From assembly GCF_014696875.1 (NCBI RefSeq), contig NZ_JACJQV010000052.1, positions 1-40,545 on the forward strand: 40,545 bases of DNA, given 5' to 3'. Of this stretch, positions 9,655 to 17,667 are shown piece by piece. The translations under genes were made by a program, and so were the position numbers. The DNA comes from Microcystis wesenbergii FACHB-1317. Lineage in GTDB: Bacteria; Cyanobacteriota; Cyanobacteriia; Cyanobacteriales; Microcystaceae. Position 1 is the stretch's first letter. Every line of letters begins with the position of its first letter. The notes below the pieces were generated by a model that saw only the letters and a program-made list of their open reading frames with translations, did not search any database and was not told the DNA's origin.

Positions 9655-10552
9655 TAGGGTTCTACTCCTTTAAACCAACCTTGATTCCAAAGATAGCCGG
9701 GTAAATCGCCTTCCGCTACTAAGTTTTTGAGGATTTCGCTATCGGCAGCCCTATGGATTTGGGTAATACCTTGGGATTTAATTAGCCAGAAAATACTAGC
9801 TAGTGGAACCGCATTGATAAAATCGGGGGAGTGACTAGAAACAAATACCTGACCCCCCCGGTCGCTATAGTGGGCGAATTCTTCGGCTAGTTCTTTTAAT
9901 AAAGTAGGATAAAGTTGGTTTTCTGGTTCTTCGACACAGAGTAGGGGATGAGGATTGGGATCGAATAGTAATATTAAATAAGCGAACATTTTCATAGTAC
10001 CGTCAGAAACATAGCGATCAATAAAAGGATCTTTAAAGGCCTGATCTTGAAAACGTAAAATCAAGCGACCGTCTTCGGTTTCTTTGGCTTCCACAGAGGA
10101 AATACCCGGAACTCTTTGTTTCATTTTTTCGAGAATTTGCTGAAAAATTTGGGGATATTGTTGATAAATATATTGAGCGACTGTAGCTATATTGTCGCCA
10201 GTAGGGGATAAGTGTTCAGCATAAGATATTTCTTTACTTCCTCTAGCTTCGCTAATATGAAAGTCAGAAACGTGCCAATTTTCAATCAGAGAACGAAAGG
10301 CTGTAGCGGCTTGAAAACGTTGAAATTGTCCTAATCCTTTAATTGCTAGTATATCTTTAGATTCTAGCTGTTGTTCTTCTCGATCGAGTTCTTTATCCGG
10401 TTTACTAAAATCTTCTTCGTTGGTAATAGCATATCCTTGACCAAGTTGAAAATCTAAAAAATGAAAAGGTTTACCGTGTTCACCCCTTTTGTAGCGAAGT
10501 ATTTCGCGTTTGATAACAGGGCGATTTTTGTTTTGTCCAATTATGAGTATAT
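9654..10552 (-). pseudogene. AAA ATPase, 5'-truncated duplicate
   Basis: Homologous to residues 96-394 of the intact ATPase at 38424-39611, in one open frame. The first 95 residues, including the Walker A site, are missing: at 10552/10553 the homology stops (ATATAC junction, equivalent to 38710) and a MITE begins. The remaining part keeps the SDGTMKMFAY signature, Walker B (LLCVEEPE) and the HSPDF loop. The stop has moved one codon earlier (CAA to TAA). Without the P-loop it cannot be an active ATPase. No start codon lies in frame between the MITE and the internal ATG at 10124. Confidence 0.85.
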
Positions 10553-10751
10553 AGGGCTGGCTGAATAAATCTAAAAACCTTGTTGGATAAGACTTTTAGA
10601 CTTTTTTGACCTCAAAAAGTGCCAGCCGTTGCGGGGATCGGGGGGAAAATTCCAGGACTTTTTCCCTGAAAATTAGGTAACTGACTACCTCAAAATCGGT
10701 AAAACCCCACACCCCCCCTGCCCCTAGGAAAAGCTTTTTGCCGCAAACCCT
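10553..10751. mobile_element. MITE, AGGG...CCCT family, copy 2 (199 bp)
   Basis: Left end AGGGCTGGCTGAATAAAT; the reverse complement of the right end is AGGGTTTGCGGCAAAAAG. The ends are imperfect inverted repeats. The interior contains the family core TTGTTGGATAAGACTTTTAG and AAAAAGTGCCAGCC. It marks the breakpoint of the truncated ATPase copy. Flanks do not show the ATPase gene resuming, so a rearrangement rather than a simple insertion occurred here. Confidence 0.65.
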
Positions 10752-11101
10752 ATTTATCTCGGCATGATTCGACTCATGTTGAGGCGGCTTGCCTAGACGA
10801 CTACGCTACCTGTGACCCTTTTCAAACATCCTCTCAGATACATGAGGTTCGTTCTTGCATCTGAAATACTTGATTAGCAAGAATGAGCTTGTGCTTCACC
10901 TTTACGAGAAAGGCTGTCATACTATTCACTAAAAACTCACATCTGATCACTGATAACTGATCACTGATCACGGAGCACTGATAAGGCTGATATTTGGGGA
11001 AATTATCTAGAAATCATGACAAAAGTTTTTTAATGGTTAAACAGACAAGAGAATAAGATAACCTAGGTATAGAATTTAACAAAAAATCTGGTTAACAGAC
11101 A
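10752..11101. other. Gene-free region with repeats and possible transposase debris
   Basis: An imperfect palindrome CATGATTCGACTCATG lies at about 10764-10779. Minus-strand frames across 10760-10920 contain short translated pieces (for example SRLNMSRIMPR) that recall TnpB-like C-terminal tails; this is weak. A degenerate CTGATNAC heptamer tract occupies about 10941-10982. The last 100 bp lead into the M16 operon. Confidence 0.35.
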
Positions 11102-12379
11102 TTGATCAAGTCGATAGCGCAGTGTCAAACAAGTTCTTTTCCCGCTCAGGTATGGCAATTAGATCACGGCTTAACCGTAATTCATCAGTATTTACCAGTG
11201 ACTCCTGTGGTGGTAGTAGATGTGTGGGTGAAAGCAGGTGCGATCGCTGAACCCGATCCATGGTTAGGTATGGCCCATTTTCTCGAACACATGATCTTTA
11301 AGGGGACAAAAAAACTTCCCCCCGGACTCTTCGACTATTTAATCGAAAATTGTGGCGGAATGACTAACGCGGCCACCAGTCACGATTATGCACACTTCTA
11401 TCTCACCACCAGTGTGGATCAAATTGAACATACCCTACCCCATCTGGCCGAAATTCTCCTCCATGCTGAGATTGACGATGAGGAATTCTATCGGGAAAAA
11501 GATGTAGTCTTAGAAGAATTACGGGCCTGTTATGATGATCCCGATTGGATTGCCTACCAAACCCTCTGCGGAAGTATCTATCAAAACCATCCCTACGGAC
11601 GCTCTATTTTAGGCGATCAACCCCGTTTAGAGCAATTAACCCCCAATCAAATGCGCTGTTTCCATCGCACCTATTATCAACCAGAAAATATGTGTGTGGC
11701 GATTATCGGGGGAATTGAACCCCAACCAGCTTTAGAAATTATCCGGCAATCTTTTCGGGAATTTCCCGTCCCCTCAGAATCCCCTGGGAATCCAGTGGCT
11801 GCCGAACCACCCATGATTGAAATTCGTCGTTCCCAAGTATATTTATCCCACCTAGAACATTCTCGCCTCTTGATGGGATGGATGGGACCGGGATGCGATC
11901 GCCTAGAAGATGCCTTTGGATTAGACTTGCTTTCGGTAATTCTTGCCGGGGGACGCTGTTCGCGGTTAGTGCGACAGCTGCGGGAAGAAGCGCAAATCGT
12001 CCTCGATATTAACAGTAATTTTTCCCTGCAACGAGATTCCAGTCTCTTTACCATCGGCGCTTGGCTATCTAGCTCACAAATCGGGACAATTGAAGGTATT
12101 ATCTGTGAACATCTCCAACATCTACACGATCATCCCGTCACCCCCGCAGAATTACACCGCACTCAACAGTTATTAGCTAACGATTATATTTTCTCCACAG
12201 AAACCCCGGGCCAATTAGCGGGACTCTATGGATATTATCAAACCCTGAGAGCTGCCGACCTAGCAACGATCTATCCCCAAGTTATCCAAAGTTTGCAACC
12301 GTCAGATCTACAGCGTCTCGCTCGTCAGTATCTCTCCCCGGAGCGATATGCTATTACAATAATGCAACCCTGTGAATAA
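11102..12379 (+). CDS. M16 family zinc metallopeptidase (catalytic subunit)
   Basis: Pitrilysin/processing-peptidase-like protease of 425 aa. The inverted zinc motif HxxEH is present as HFLEH (residues 59-63). The downstream glutamate region EKDVVLEELRACYDD (about 127-141) supplies the third zinc ligand. The C-terminal half carries the second M16 domain (GGRCSRLVRQLREE). The next gene, 3 bp downstream, is the inactive partner, so the two probably form a heterodimer that degrades peptides or processes proteins. The start is uncertain: TTG at 11102 is the only upstream candidate giving the full N-terminus, and no strong Shine-Dalgarno is seen. Confidence 0.88.
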   Translation: MIKSIAQCQTSSFPAQVWQLDHGLTVIHQYLPVTPVVVVDVWVKAGAIAEPDPWLGMAHFLEHMIFKGTKKLPPGLFDYLIENCGGMTNAATSHDYAHFYLTTSVDQIEHTLPHLAEILLHAEIDDEEFYREKDVVLEELRACYDDPDWIAYQTLCGSIYQNHPYGRSILGDQPRLEQLTPNQMRCFHRTYYQPENMCVAIIGGIEPQPALEIIRQSFREFPVPSESPGNPVAAEPPMIEIRRSQVYLSHLEHSRLLMGWMGPGCDRLEDAFGLDLLSVILAGGRCSRLVRQLREEAQIVLDINSNFSLQRDSSLFTIGAWLSSSQIGTIEGIICEHLQHLHDHPVTPAELHRTQQLLANDYIFSTETPGQLAGLYGYYQTLRAADLATIYPQVIQSLQPSDLQRLARQYLSPERYAITIMQPCE

Positions 12380-12382
12380 ACG

Positions 12383-13642
12383 ATGTCCGCTTCTCCCATT
12401 CACCGCTTAACCTTAGAAAATGGCATCACTCTTTTAGTGGTGGAAAATACGGCCGTGGAGTTGGTTGCAGGGAGGATTTTTCTTAAAAATGCGGGTACTC
12501 GTTGGGAAAAAACCGAAAAAGCGGGTTTATTTCGTCTTTTGGCCGTGCTGCTCACTAAAGGTACAGAAAAGTTATCTTCCCTAGAAATTGCTGATCGAGT
12601 TGAGTCCACGGGGGCCGGTTTAAGTGCGGACACGGGGACCGATTATTTTGTGGTTAGTTTAAAGACTGTTACAAAGGATTTTCTAGATATACTGCGTCTA
12701 GCGGCGGAAATTATTCGTTTTCCCAGTTTTCCACCCCCAGAAATCGAATTAGAGAAAAATCTCACCCGTCAAAGCATTCGCTCTCAATTGGAACAGCCTT
12801 TTAATGTAGCTTTTAATCAATTACGCGCCGCTATGTACCCAGATCATCCCTATGGTATGTCTTTATTGGGTACGGAGGCAACGGTTTCGCAATTGCAACG
12901 GGAGGATCTGCTGGCCTATCATAGTCGCTTTTTCCGTCCGGATAACCTGGTGATTAGTCTTTCTGGCCGTATTACCCTAGAGCAAGCAGTAAAAGCAGTA
13001 ACGGAAATTTTTGGCAGTTGGTCAATTCCCGATCTTTCTTTATCTAGTTTACCTCCGGCCGCTTTTGATTTTCAGCCCACCTGTTTAACTACCGTCCAAG
13101 CTAGTCAACAGGCGATCGTTATGTTAGGATATCCCGGCTCCTCTGTACAAGAGGATGATTATGCCGTTTTAAAATTATTGAGTACCTATCTGGGGAACGG
13201 GTTATCTAGTCGTTTATTCGTGGAATTGCGAGAAAAACGGGGATTAGCCTACGATGTTTCCGCTTTTTATCCCACCCGTCTCGATTCTTCCCAATTTGTC
13301 ATTTATATGGGAACTGCACCCCAAAACACAGCGATCGCAGTGTCGGGATTGCGTCAGGAAGCAGAAAGGTTATACAAAGTAACTTTGAGTGAAGAGGAGT
13401 TACAGTCAGCTAAAAATAAGTTATTGGGTCAATATGCTCTCGGTAAACAAACTAACGCCGAAATCGCTCAGTTATACGGTTGGTATGAAAGCCTAGGTTT
13501 GGGGATTGAATTTGATCGCACTTTCTTGGATTCTATTAATCAGATTACTCCCGAACAAGCGCGATCGGTAGCCAGTAAATATTTTCAAAATCCCTACATT
13601 TCCCTAGTCGGTCCAGAAAATGCGATCGCTGAAATTCTCTAA
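12383..13642 (+). CDS. M16 family peptidase-like protein (non-catalytic subunit)
   Basis: 419-aa M16 homologue. The fold markers are clear (GAGLSADTGTDY, LRAAMYPDHPYG, LSSRLFVELREKRGLAYDVSAFY). Where the zinc site HxxEH is expected (KAGLFRLLAVLLTKGT, about residues 44-59) the ligands are absent, so it cannot bind catalytic zinc. This matches the beta-type subunit of two-gene bacterial M16 systems. It begins 3 bp after the catalytic subunit and ends at a strong terminator. Confidence 0.87.
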   Translation: MSASPIHRLTLENGITLLVVENTAVELVAGRIFLKNAGTRWEKTEKAGLFRLLAVLLTKGTEKLSSLEIADRVESTGAGLSADTGTDYFVVSLKTVTKDFLDILRLAAEIIRFPSFPPPEIELEKNLTRQSIRSQLEQPFNVAFNQLRAAMYPDHPYGMSLLGTEATVSQLQREDLLAYHSRFFRPDNLVISLSGRITLEQAVKAVTEIFGSWSIPDLSLSSLPPAAFDFQPTCLTTVQASQQAIVMLGYPGSSVQEDDYAVLKLLSTYLGNGLSSRLFVELREKRGLAYDVSAFYPTRLDSSQFVIYMGTAPQNTAIAVSGLRQEAERLYKVTLSEEELQSAKNKLLGQYALGKQTNAEIAQLYGWYESLGLGIEFDRTFLDSINQITPEQARSVASKYFQNPYISLVGPENAIAEIL

Positions 13643-13653
13643 GTAGTCGCACA

Positions 13654-13684
13654 GAAAACGGGTTTCTCGGAGAAACCCGTTTTC
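13654..13684 (+). terminator. Strong symmetric terminator after M16 operon
   Basis: A 14-bp perfect stem (GAAAACGGGTTTCT / AGAAACCCGTTTTC) with loop CGG, starting 12 bp after the stop. The symmetric A/T-rich ends could terminate from either strand. Confidence 0.85.
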
Positions 13685-13944
13685 TACTCATGCACTCATG
13701 CAAAATGGAGAATAAATAATCAGTTTTTAATAACTGGATTTAGTATCAGGAGATAAGATATAGGAGATAGGTGTTGGGGTTTTAGGGTTTTGGGGTTTTA
13801 GTTGAAATTCCCCATTTCCCCATTTCCCCAACCCCCGCTCCCATCTCATAGACAGTCTCAACGAGTAATTTAGATAGTCAACAGCTTAGTTAAAAACATC
13901 AAAAAGCGGCAATAAAAACTATTGCCGCTGCTATTTTTGATTAA
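13685..13944. other. Intergenic, no gene seen
   Basis: Low-complexity tracts (GGAGATAAGATATAGGAGAT; GGGGTTTTAGGGTTTTGG; C-rich CCCCATTTCCCC) precede a short hairpin AGCGGCAATA-AAAACTATTGCCGCT at about 13905-13930, close to the tRNA-Asn 3' end. The phrase TAGATAGTCAACAGCTTA recurs at about 22856. Confidence 0.5.
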
Positions 13945-14016
13945 CTCCCCGGGTGGGATTCGAACCTACGACCAATCGGTTAACAGCCGACCGCTCTACC
14001 ACTGAGCTACCGAGGA
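13945..14016 (-). tRNA. tRNA-Asn (GTT)
   Basis: The minus strand reads TCCTCGGTAGCTCAGTGG..., with acceptor TCCTCGG/CCGGGGA, anticodon loop CTGTTAA (anticodon GTT), T arm GTAGG-TTCGAAT-CCCAC and discriminator G. CCA is not encoded. Confidence 0.95.
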
Positions 14017-14163
14017 AAGCTACTCACAATTAATAATTATAATCATAAGTCCCTGAATAATGCAAGTGTTTTCTGGATTTTTTCTCAAAAAAATTTCCGG
14101 CGCCGGTAGCGGTGGGCGGAGAATCCACTATTGTGGAGATAAGGACACCATTAAGTCTAGTCT

Positions 14164-14637
14164 ATGCTTGCCCATCACCGCCGTCCCGTTTCCTTCTGTC
14201 TGCTCTCGACAGATCTACCCATCCTCTCCACTTTAGACACTGCCGCTACCCTCTACCAAAAGGATCGCCACCGGTTTCATCTTCTCCTCAATCAACCACC
14301 AGTCGCTCTCCCAGAAATAGAGACACTTAAACCCGAAAATAATCAAAATAAGTTAATTTGGCTAGAAATTTCGGCCAATCGGGTAATTATGACCATGCAG
14401 GGCCAAGGAAAATTCGCCTATCGTCATTTTTGGGAGCAAGGGGTTTTTGGTGTCAGTCGCTACTGGTTAAATGCCGAAAGTCCTCAACCGGATTACGCTT
14501 TTCGCCTCCGCAACTATACCCGTAGTCTCCAATTAGAGGGGAATAATTTCCCCGAATATTTGCGTCTAGAGTACGAATTATGGTCAGATAACCTGATTTT
14601 AGGTCATTATGTCCTTCATTTGCAAGTACACCAATAA
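14164..14637 (+). CDS. Hypothetical protein (157 aa)
   Basis: Not recognised. The product is a soluble, mixed alpha/beta-looking protein without signal peptide or membrane segment. The N-terminal third contains LYQKDRHRFHLLLNQPP; the C-terminal half is aromatic-rich with alternating strands (FGVSRYWLNAES, YLRLEYELWSDNLILGHYVLHLQVHQ). The ATG at 14164 is taken as the start. Conservation of long alternating hydrophobic strands to the last residue suggests an intact gene. A MITE-like repeat begins right at its stop codon. Confidence 0.55.
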   Translation: MLAHHRRPVSFCLLSTDLPILSTLDTAATLYQKDRHRFHLLLNQPPVALPEIETLKPENNQNKLIWLEISANRVIMTMQGQGKFAYRHFWEQGVFGVSRYWLNAESPQPDYAFRLRNYTRSLQLEGNNFPEYLRLEYELWSDNLILGHYVLHLQVHQ

Positions 14638-14639
14638 AT

Positions 14640-14755
14640 AGGCTTGGCTGAATAGAGCTAAAAACCTTGTGGGATAAGACTTTTAGGCTTTTTTGTCCCT
14701 CAAAAAGTGCCAGCCGGTGGCAAAATTTAGGCACTTTTTCCCCGAAAATTAGTTA
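14640..14755. mobile_element. Partial MITE, AGGG family
   Basis: AGGCTTGGCTGAATAGAGC and the following AAAACCTTGTGGGATAAGACTTTTAG and CAAAAAGTGCCAGCC segments match the element at 10553. The right terminus (GCCGCAAACCCT type) is not found, so this copy is truncated or diverged. Bases 14756-14970 hold no evident gene. Confidence 0.6.
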
Positions 14756-14974
14756 ATTGTGGGGTGGATTGAAGACTTAGTGCTAGATTTCCCGAAAAGT
14801 CTATTTTATTTCAGCTTGCTGTTAGGAATCCACTTAAAAGAGGTTGTTTAATCTGGCTAATACGCTCTTGGGTATGATATGGGGAAAAGTTCCGGCGATT
14901 GCGCTAAAATGGGGAAATATGCCGAAAGTTTCCACCTATCGTTACTCTGAAGACTGTTAGACAGAAAGTTTTTG

Positions 14975-14980
14975 TATAAT
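14975..14980 (+). promoter_or_regulatory. Candidate -10 box (TATAAT)
   Basis: A perfect TATAAT in the context TTTTTGTATAATATG lies 68 bp upstream of the 15049 gene. No good -35 hexamer at 17 bp is evident, so this would be an extended -10 type promoter if real. Confidence 0.4.
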
Positions 14981-15048
14981 ATGTAGTTAGGCGGTGCGAA
15001 AGGTCAGTAGTTAAGGAGCGAACCCGGAAAGTAGTAGGAGTACAGCAC

Positions 15049-15450
15049 ATGAAGTGGAATTGGAATACACCGGCTTGGGAGACCCCCATCGGCCTTGCCG
15101 ATGGGGTAGAGCTGTTTTGTTTGCCTGGCAGTATAGTTCCTGAAGAGGGCTGGCCTGACACGTTCTGGCGCCACGTCAGCGAGAGACATCTTCTTCTTGG
15201 AGTTGAAGCTCAGCGAGTGATCCGCCTCTTTCGGGAACTTGAGCCAGGCGAGTCGGCCCGTTGCCACTTTCCGCCGTGGGGGCTGGCGTTCTATGAGTGG
15301 GATACCCTGCTCTTCGCGGCGACCCTCTGCTACGAATGCAACAACGCCTACATTTACACTGCTCAGGGCAAGGAGCTACGCGCCTTCGATCCAGCTGGGC
15401 CGAACGCTGCCCGACTCCGCGACGTTCTGAAGCAGCATCTGCCGCTGTAG
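15049..15450 (+). CDS. High-GC orphan protein (133 aa), likely transferred
   Basis: Starts MKWNWNTPAWETP, preceded by AGTAGGAG about 10 bp upstream. The product is Trp/Cys-rich and soluble. A CYECNNAYIY motif (about residues 96-105) and the following FDPAGPNAARLRDVL helix recall small immunity-type or accessory protein families, but I cannot name one. The codon use (GCC, CTG, CGC) is markedly more GC-rich than neighbouring genes, pointing to horizontal acquisition. It lies alone at the left edge of the toxin-antitoxin island, directly followed by a repeated hairpin element. Confidence 0.65.
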   Translation: MKWNWNTPAWETPIGLADGVELFCLPGSIVPEEGWPDTFWRHVSERHLLLGVEAQRVIRLFRELEPGESARCHFPPWGLAFYEWDTLLFAATLCYECNNAYIYTAQGKELRAFDPAGPNAARLRDVLKQHLPL

Positions 15451-15590
15451 TGCGATCGCTATCGCCGTAGGGTGCGTTCCCTAATGCAAGTCCTGCTACA
15501 AAGCGATCGCTTGTGGGGAACGCACCATGCACATTGATTGCAGCTGTGAAGTGCGATGCCGAAGAACGTAGTGCGATCGCTGACCTGGTA
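15446..15590. repeat. Hairpin repeat GGTGCGTTCCC, copy A
   Basis: The arms GGTGCGTTCCC (15471-15481) and GGGAACGCACC (15516-15526) enclose TAATGCAAGTCCTGCTACAA and a HIP1 site. They are followed by ATGCACATTGATTGCAGCTGT. Copies B and C lie at about 16262-16380 and 18000-18145. It overlaps the stop region of the orphan gene. Confidence 0.8.
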
Positions 15591-15683
15591 GAAACCCAAC
15601 ATTACTTTTTCCCAGATTGCCACCCAATATCTGAGTTATAATCAATAATATCCACTCTACACCTTAATCAAATAATTTAACTT

Positions 15684-15917
15684 ATGTCTGCTACAATTCG
15701 TGAAGAACTTCACCAACAGATTGACCGATTACCTGATGACATTGTTGAAAAAATTGCCAACTTTACCCGATTAATTTCCCCTGAGCTAAACAACATTTCA
15801 GAATATACTAATTGGCAAGATGAAGACTGGCAAAAATTTTCATTAGAGCAATTTTTCAAAGAAGGAGATGAAATTGAATATTTCCTAGAAGATGCTCAAG
15901 AAATTTATCAACCATGA
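15684..15917 (+). CDS. Antitoxin of MazF/PemK-type pair
   Basis: 77-aa acidic protein (MSATIREELHQQIDRLPDDIVEKI...). The N-terminal helical segment resembles short VapB/DUF2281-like antitoxin starts. The C-terminal half is acidic (EDWQKFSLEQFFKEGDEIEYF) and is expected to wrap and neutralise the toxin. Its last codons overlap the toxin start by 4 bp (ATGA). No annotated domain is certain; the assignment rests on size, charge and the partner gene. Confidence 0.7.
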   Translation: MSATIREELHQQIDRLPDDIVEKIANFTRLISPELNNISEYTNWQDEDWQKFSLEQFFKEGDEIEYFLEDAQEIYQP

Positions 15918-16255
15918 AACCAGGTGATATTGTTCTAATTCGTTTTCCTCAAGCAGACTTGAAATCAGGAAAACTTCGTCCAGCCTTAATTATTGCTATT
16001 TCACCAAGTCGCCATCGTGATTTATTACTTGCTTTAATTTCTTCTCGTCTCCATCAAGCTACTCTAGGATTTGACGAAATTATTAATACCTCAGATTCTG
16101 ACTATATTACTACTGGACTTAAAGTGGCTTCTTTAATTCGGCTAGGACGATTAACAAGTGTCGAATCATCTGTAATCAATGCACGTTTAGGAAATATATC
16201 ACCAGAAAGACTAATAAGGATTAAAAATCTTTTAATCAATTGGCTAAGAAAATAA
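15914..16255 (+). CDS. Type II toxin, PemK/MazF family
   Basis: 113-aa mRNA-interferase-like toxin. The SH3-like barrel start MKPGDIVLIRFPQADLKSGKLRPALII is diagnostic: the GDIV strand and the KxRPALI strand carry the conserved Arg-Pro. The later region (LKVASLIRLGRLTSVES) fits the typical second half. It likely cleaves single-stranded RNA and is neutralised by the preceding overlapping gene. The frame is intact with no missing key segment, so the pair may be active. Confidence 0.88.
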   Translation: MKPGDIVLIRFPQADLKSGKLRPALIIAISPSRHRDLLLALISSRLHQATLGFDEIINTSDSDYITTGLKVASLIRLGRLTSVESSVINARLGNISPERLIRIKNLLINWLRK

Positions 16256-16261
16256 AATTAG

Positions 16262-16380
16262 TGCTGTAGGGTGCGTTCCCTAATGCAAGTCCTGCTACAA
16301 AGCGCTCGCTTTTGGGGAACGCACCATGCACATTGATTGCAGCTGTCAGTGGGATGCCGAAGAACGTAGTGCGATCGCTG
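16262..16380. repeat. Hairpin repeat GGTGCGTTCCC, copy B
   Basis: The arms lie at 16270-16280 and 16315-16325. The segment is nearly identical to copy A, including AGTCCTGCTACAAAGCG and ATGCACATTGATTGCAGCTGT, then ATGCCGAAGAACGTAGTGCGATCGCTG. It starts just after the MazF-type toxin stop. Confidence 0.8.
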
Positions 16381-16445
16381 TCATCTTCTTGATTAAACTC
16401 TGAAATTGTCATTGCTTGGGATAGGAACGCCAAGAGCGATCGCTC
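16366..16445. repeat. HIP1-rich 80-bp repeat, copy 1
   Basis: GTAGTGCGATCGCTGTCATC, then TTCTTGATTAAAC and TTGCTTGGGATAGGAACGCC. The same string recurs at 17925-18003, 21192-21465 (interrupted), 21992-22080 and 22669-22740. HIP1 octamers follow to about 16530, and no gene lies between the toxin stop and 16595. Confidence 0.8.
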
Positions 16446-16594
16446 TTTGGGGATAAGGATTGCGATCGCTTTTTGGGAATGAAGAGGGGCGATCTTTGTG
16501 AGTTGGAAAGTTGTCATCGATTCGCGATCGCGGATGTCATTATTGCCCAAGCAGAGTAAAATAAAAGTCTGTATTGAAAAAAGGGAAAGTAACA

Positions 16595-16813
16595 ATGCCG
16601 CCAACAATGCAATTTAGTCAAATCTTAGAAATGATTGACTATCTCTCTTTTGATGAACAAGATGACTTGATCAATATTGTTAAACATCGGCAAATCGAAA
16701 AAAGACGAGAACAAATTGCTCAAAATATTTCTCAAGCTCGACAAGACTATCAAAATGGTAATGTTTTTCGAGGAGATGTTGATTCCATTATTGCCGAACT
16801 AAACAATGATTAA
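16595..16813 (+). CDS. Antitoxin of RelE/YafQ-type pair
   Basis: 72-aa helical acidic protein (MPPTMQFSQILEMIDYLSFDEQDDLINIV...), ending RGDVDSIIAELNND. The start is set at ATG 16595 because GGGAAAG lies about 7 bp upstream; a TTG 21 bp earlier is possible. It overlaps the downstream toxin by 8 bp. Its similarity to antitoxins is recognised from the helical layout and the partner, not from a named DNA-binding motif. Confidence 0.72.
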   Translation: MPPTMQFSQILEMIDYLSFDEQDDLINIVKHRQIEKRREQIAQNISQARQDYQNGNVFRGDVDSIIAELNND

Positions 16814-17090
16814 CTTGGTTTTTAGCCAATCATTTAAACGCGCTTTCAAAACAAGGATTAAACGACAACCTGACTTAAAATCAAAAATAGAAGCCAAATT
16901 GAGACTACTCGCTGACGATCCCTATAATCCAATATTACGCACCCATAAACTAAAGGGGAAATTGTCAGGTGCTTGGGCTTTTTCTGTTGAATATGATTGT
17001 CGAATTATTTTCAATTTTGAATCAAACCCTGAAACCCAAGAAGAAGAGATCAACCTAATTGATATTGGAACTCACGATGAGGTTTATTGA
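16806..17090 (+). CDS. Type II toxin, RelE/YafQ (ParE-superfamily) mRNA interferase
   Basis: 94-aa protein with the RelE/YafQ pattern: an N-terminal strand and basic helices (FSQSFKRAFKTRIKRQPDL), the hallmark KLKGKLSGAWAFSVEYDCRI strand region, and a final DIGTHDEVY. In YafQ-like toxins the C-terminal HD-x-VY segment and the basic residues support RNA cleavage at the ribosome. All are present here, so the toxin is probably functional. It overlaps its antitoxin by 8 bp. Confidence 0.88.
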   Translation: MINLVFSQSFKRAFKTRIKRQPDLKSKIEAKLRLLADDPYNPILRTHKLKGKLSGAWAFSVEYDCRIIFNFESNPETQEEEINLIDIGTHDEVY

Positions 17091-17274
17091 ATATGATTTT
17101 TTATTATGTTAGCAAGGTTTCGGAGTTGGCGATCGCTTTTTGGGGATGAGGAGTGCGATGCCGAAGGCACTGCGTAGCAGATCGCTGATCTTGTCGTTTA
17201 GGTGGAGGTAACAAAACCCAACAAGCTTTGTTATAATATTTTTGTCATAAAGCAAGACTTATAAAAATAAATTT
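17091..17274. repeat. HIP1-containing repeat spacer
   Basis: GCGATCGCTTTTTGGGGATG at about 17131 and ATGCCGAAGGCACTGCGTAGCAG at about 17157 recur at about 17996-18045. No gene is seen. Confidence 0.55.
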
Positions 17275-17663
17275 ATGCCAGAAATTACTCGATTTTATGG
17301 AATTATCATTAAAATCTTTTTTGCCGATCATCCACCTCCCCATTTTCATGCGATTTATGGAGAATATAACGCCATATTTAATCTGGAAACCTTAGAAATC
17401 ATTAGACCTCTTGCAAAAGTCTTAAGTCGATCCTTGTACAGCAACATTTTTGAAGATTATCAACTACTAATAAATAATTAACTGAAAGTCCCTCCCATTA
17501 TTGTTTCTATCGTTTGTTTTCGGATTTATGCAAGAGGTCTATTGAAGGAGACTTACCTAATAGAGCCACAAAAATGGTTGTAGAATGGGCAACAATCTAT
17601 CAATCAGAATTATTGAAAATGTGGAACACTCAAGAATTTAATAAATTACCACCTTTGAAATAA
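17275..17663 (+). pseudogene. DUF4160 gene split by a MITE
   Basis: The 5' part (17275-17403, MPEITRFYGIIIKIFFADHP...FNLETLEI) and the 3' part (17544-17663, EGDLPNRATKMVVEWATIYQ... to PPLK and TAA) restore an uninterrupted 82-aa DUF4160 protein when the 137-bp insert and one ATT copy are removed. The HxPPHFH-like motif (DHPPPHFHA) is the family hallmark. In the present sequence the frame runs into the element and stops at 17481. DUF4160 is usually next to DUF2442, as here, and the pair has been proposed to be TA-like. The reconstruction is exact to the codon. Confidence 0.9.
17404..17540. mobile_element. 137-bp MITE with 12-bp perfect TIRs and ATT duplication
   Basis: AGACCTCTTGCA (17404-17415) and TGCAAGAGGTCT (17529-17540) are perfect inverted repeats. 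The target ATT is duplicated (17401-17403 and 17541-17543), verified by the restored DUF4160 frame. A 3-bp ANT-type duplication fits IS5-family (ISL2/IS1031-like) transposition; that family link is inference. Confidence 0.9.
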
Positions 17664-17667
17664 AACA

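Noticed and set aside
14112-14330. 72-aa frame overlapping the 157-aa hypothetical gene
   Set aside because: Shadow frame; the 157-aa frame has better amino-acid composition and a full-length strand pattern.
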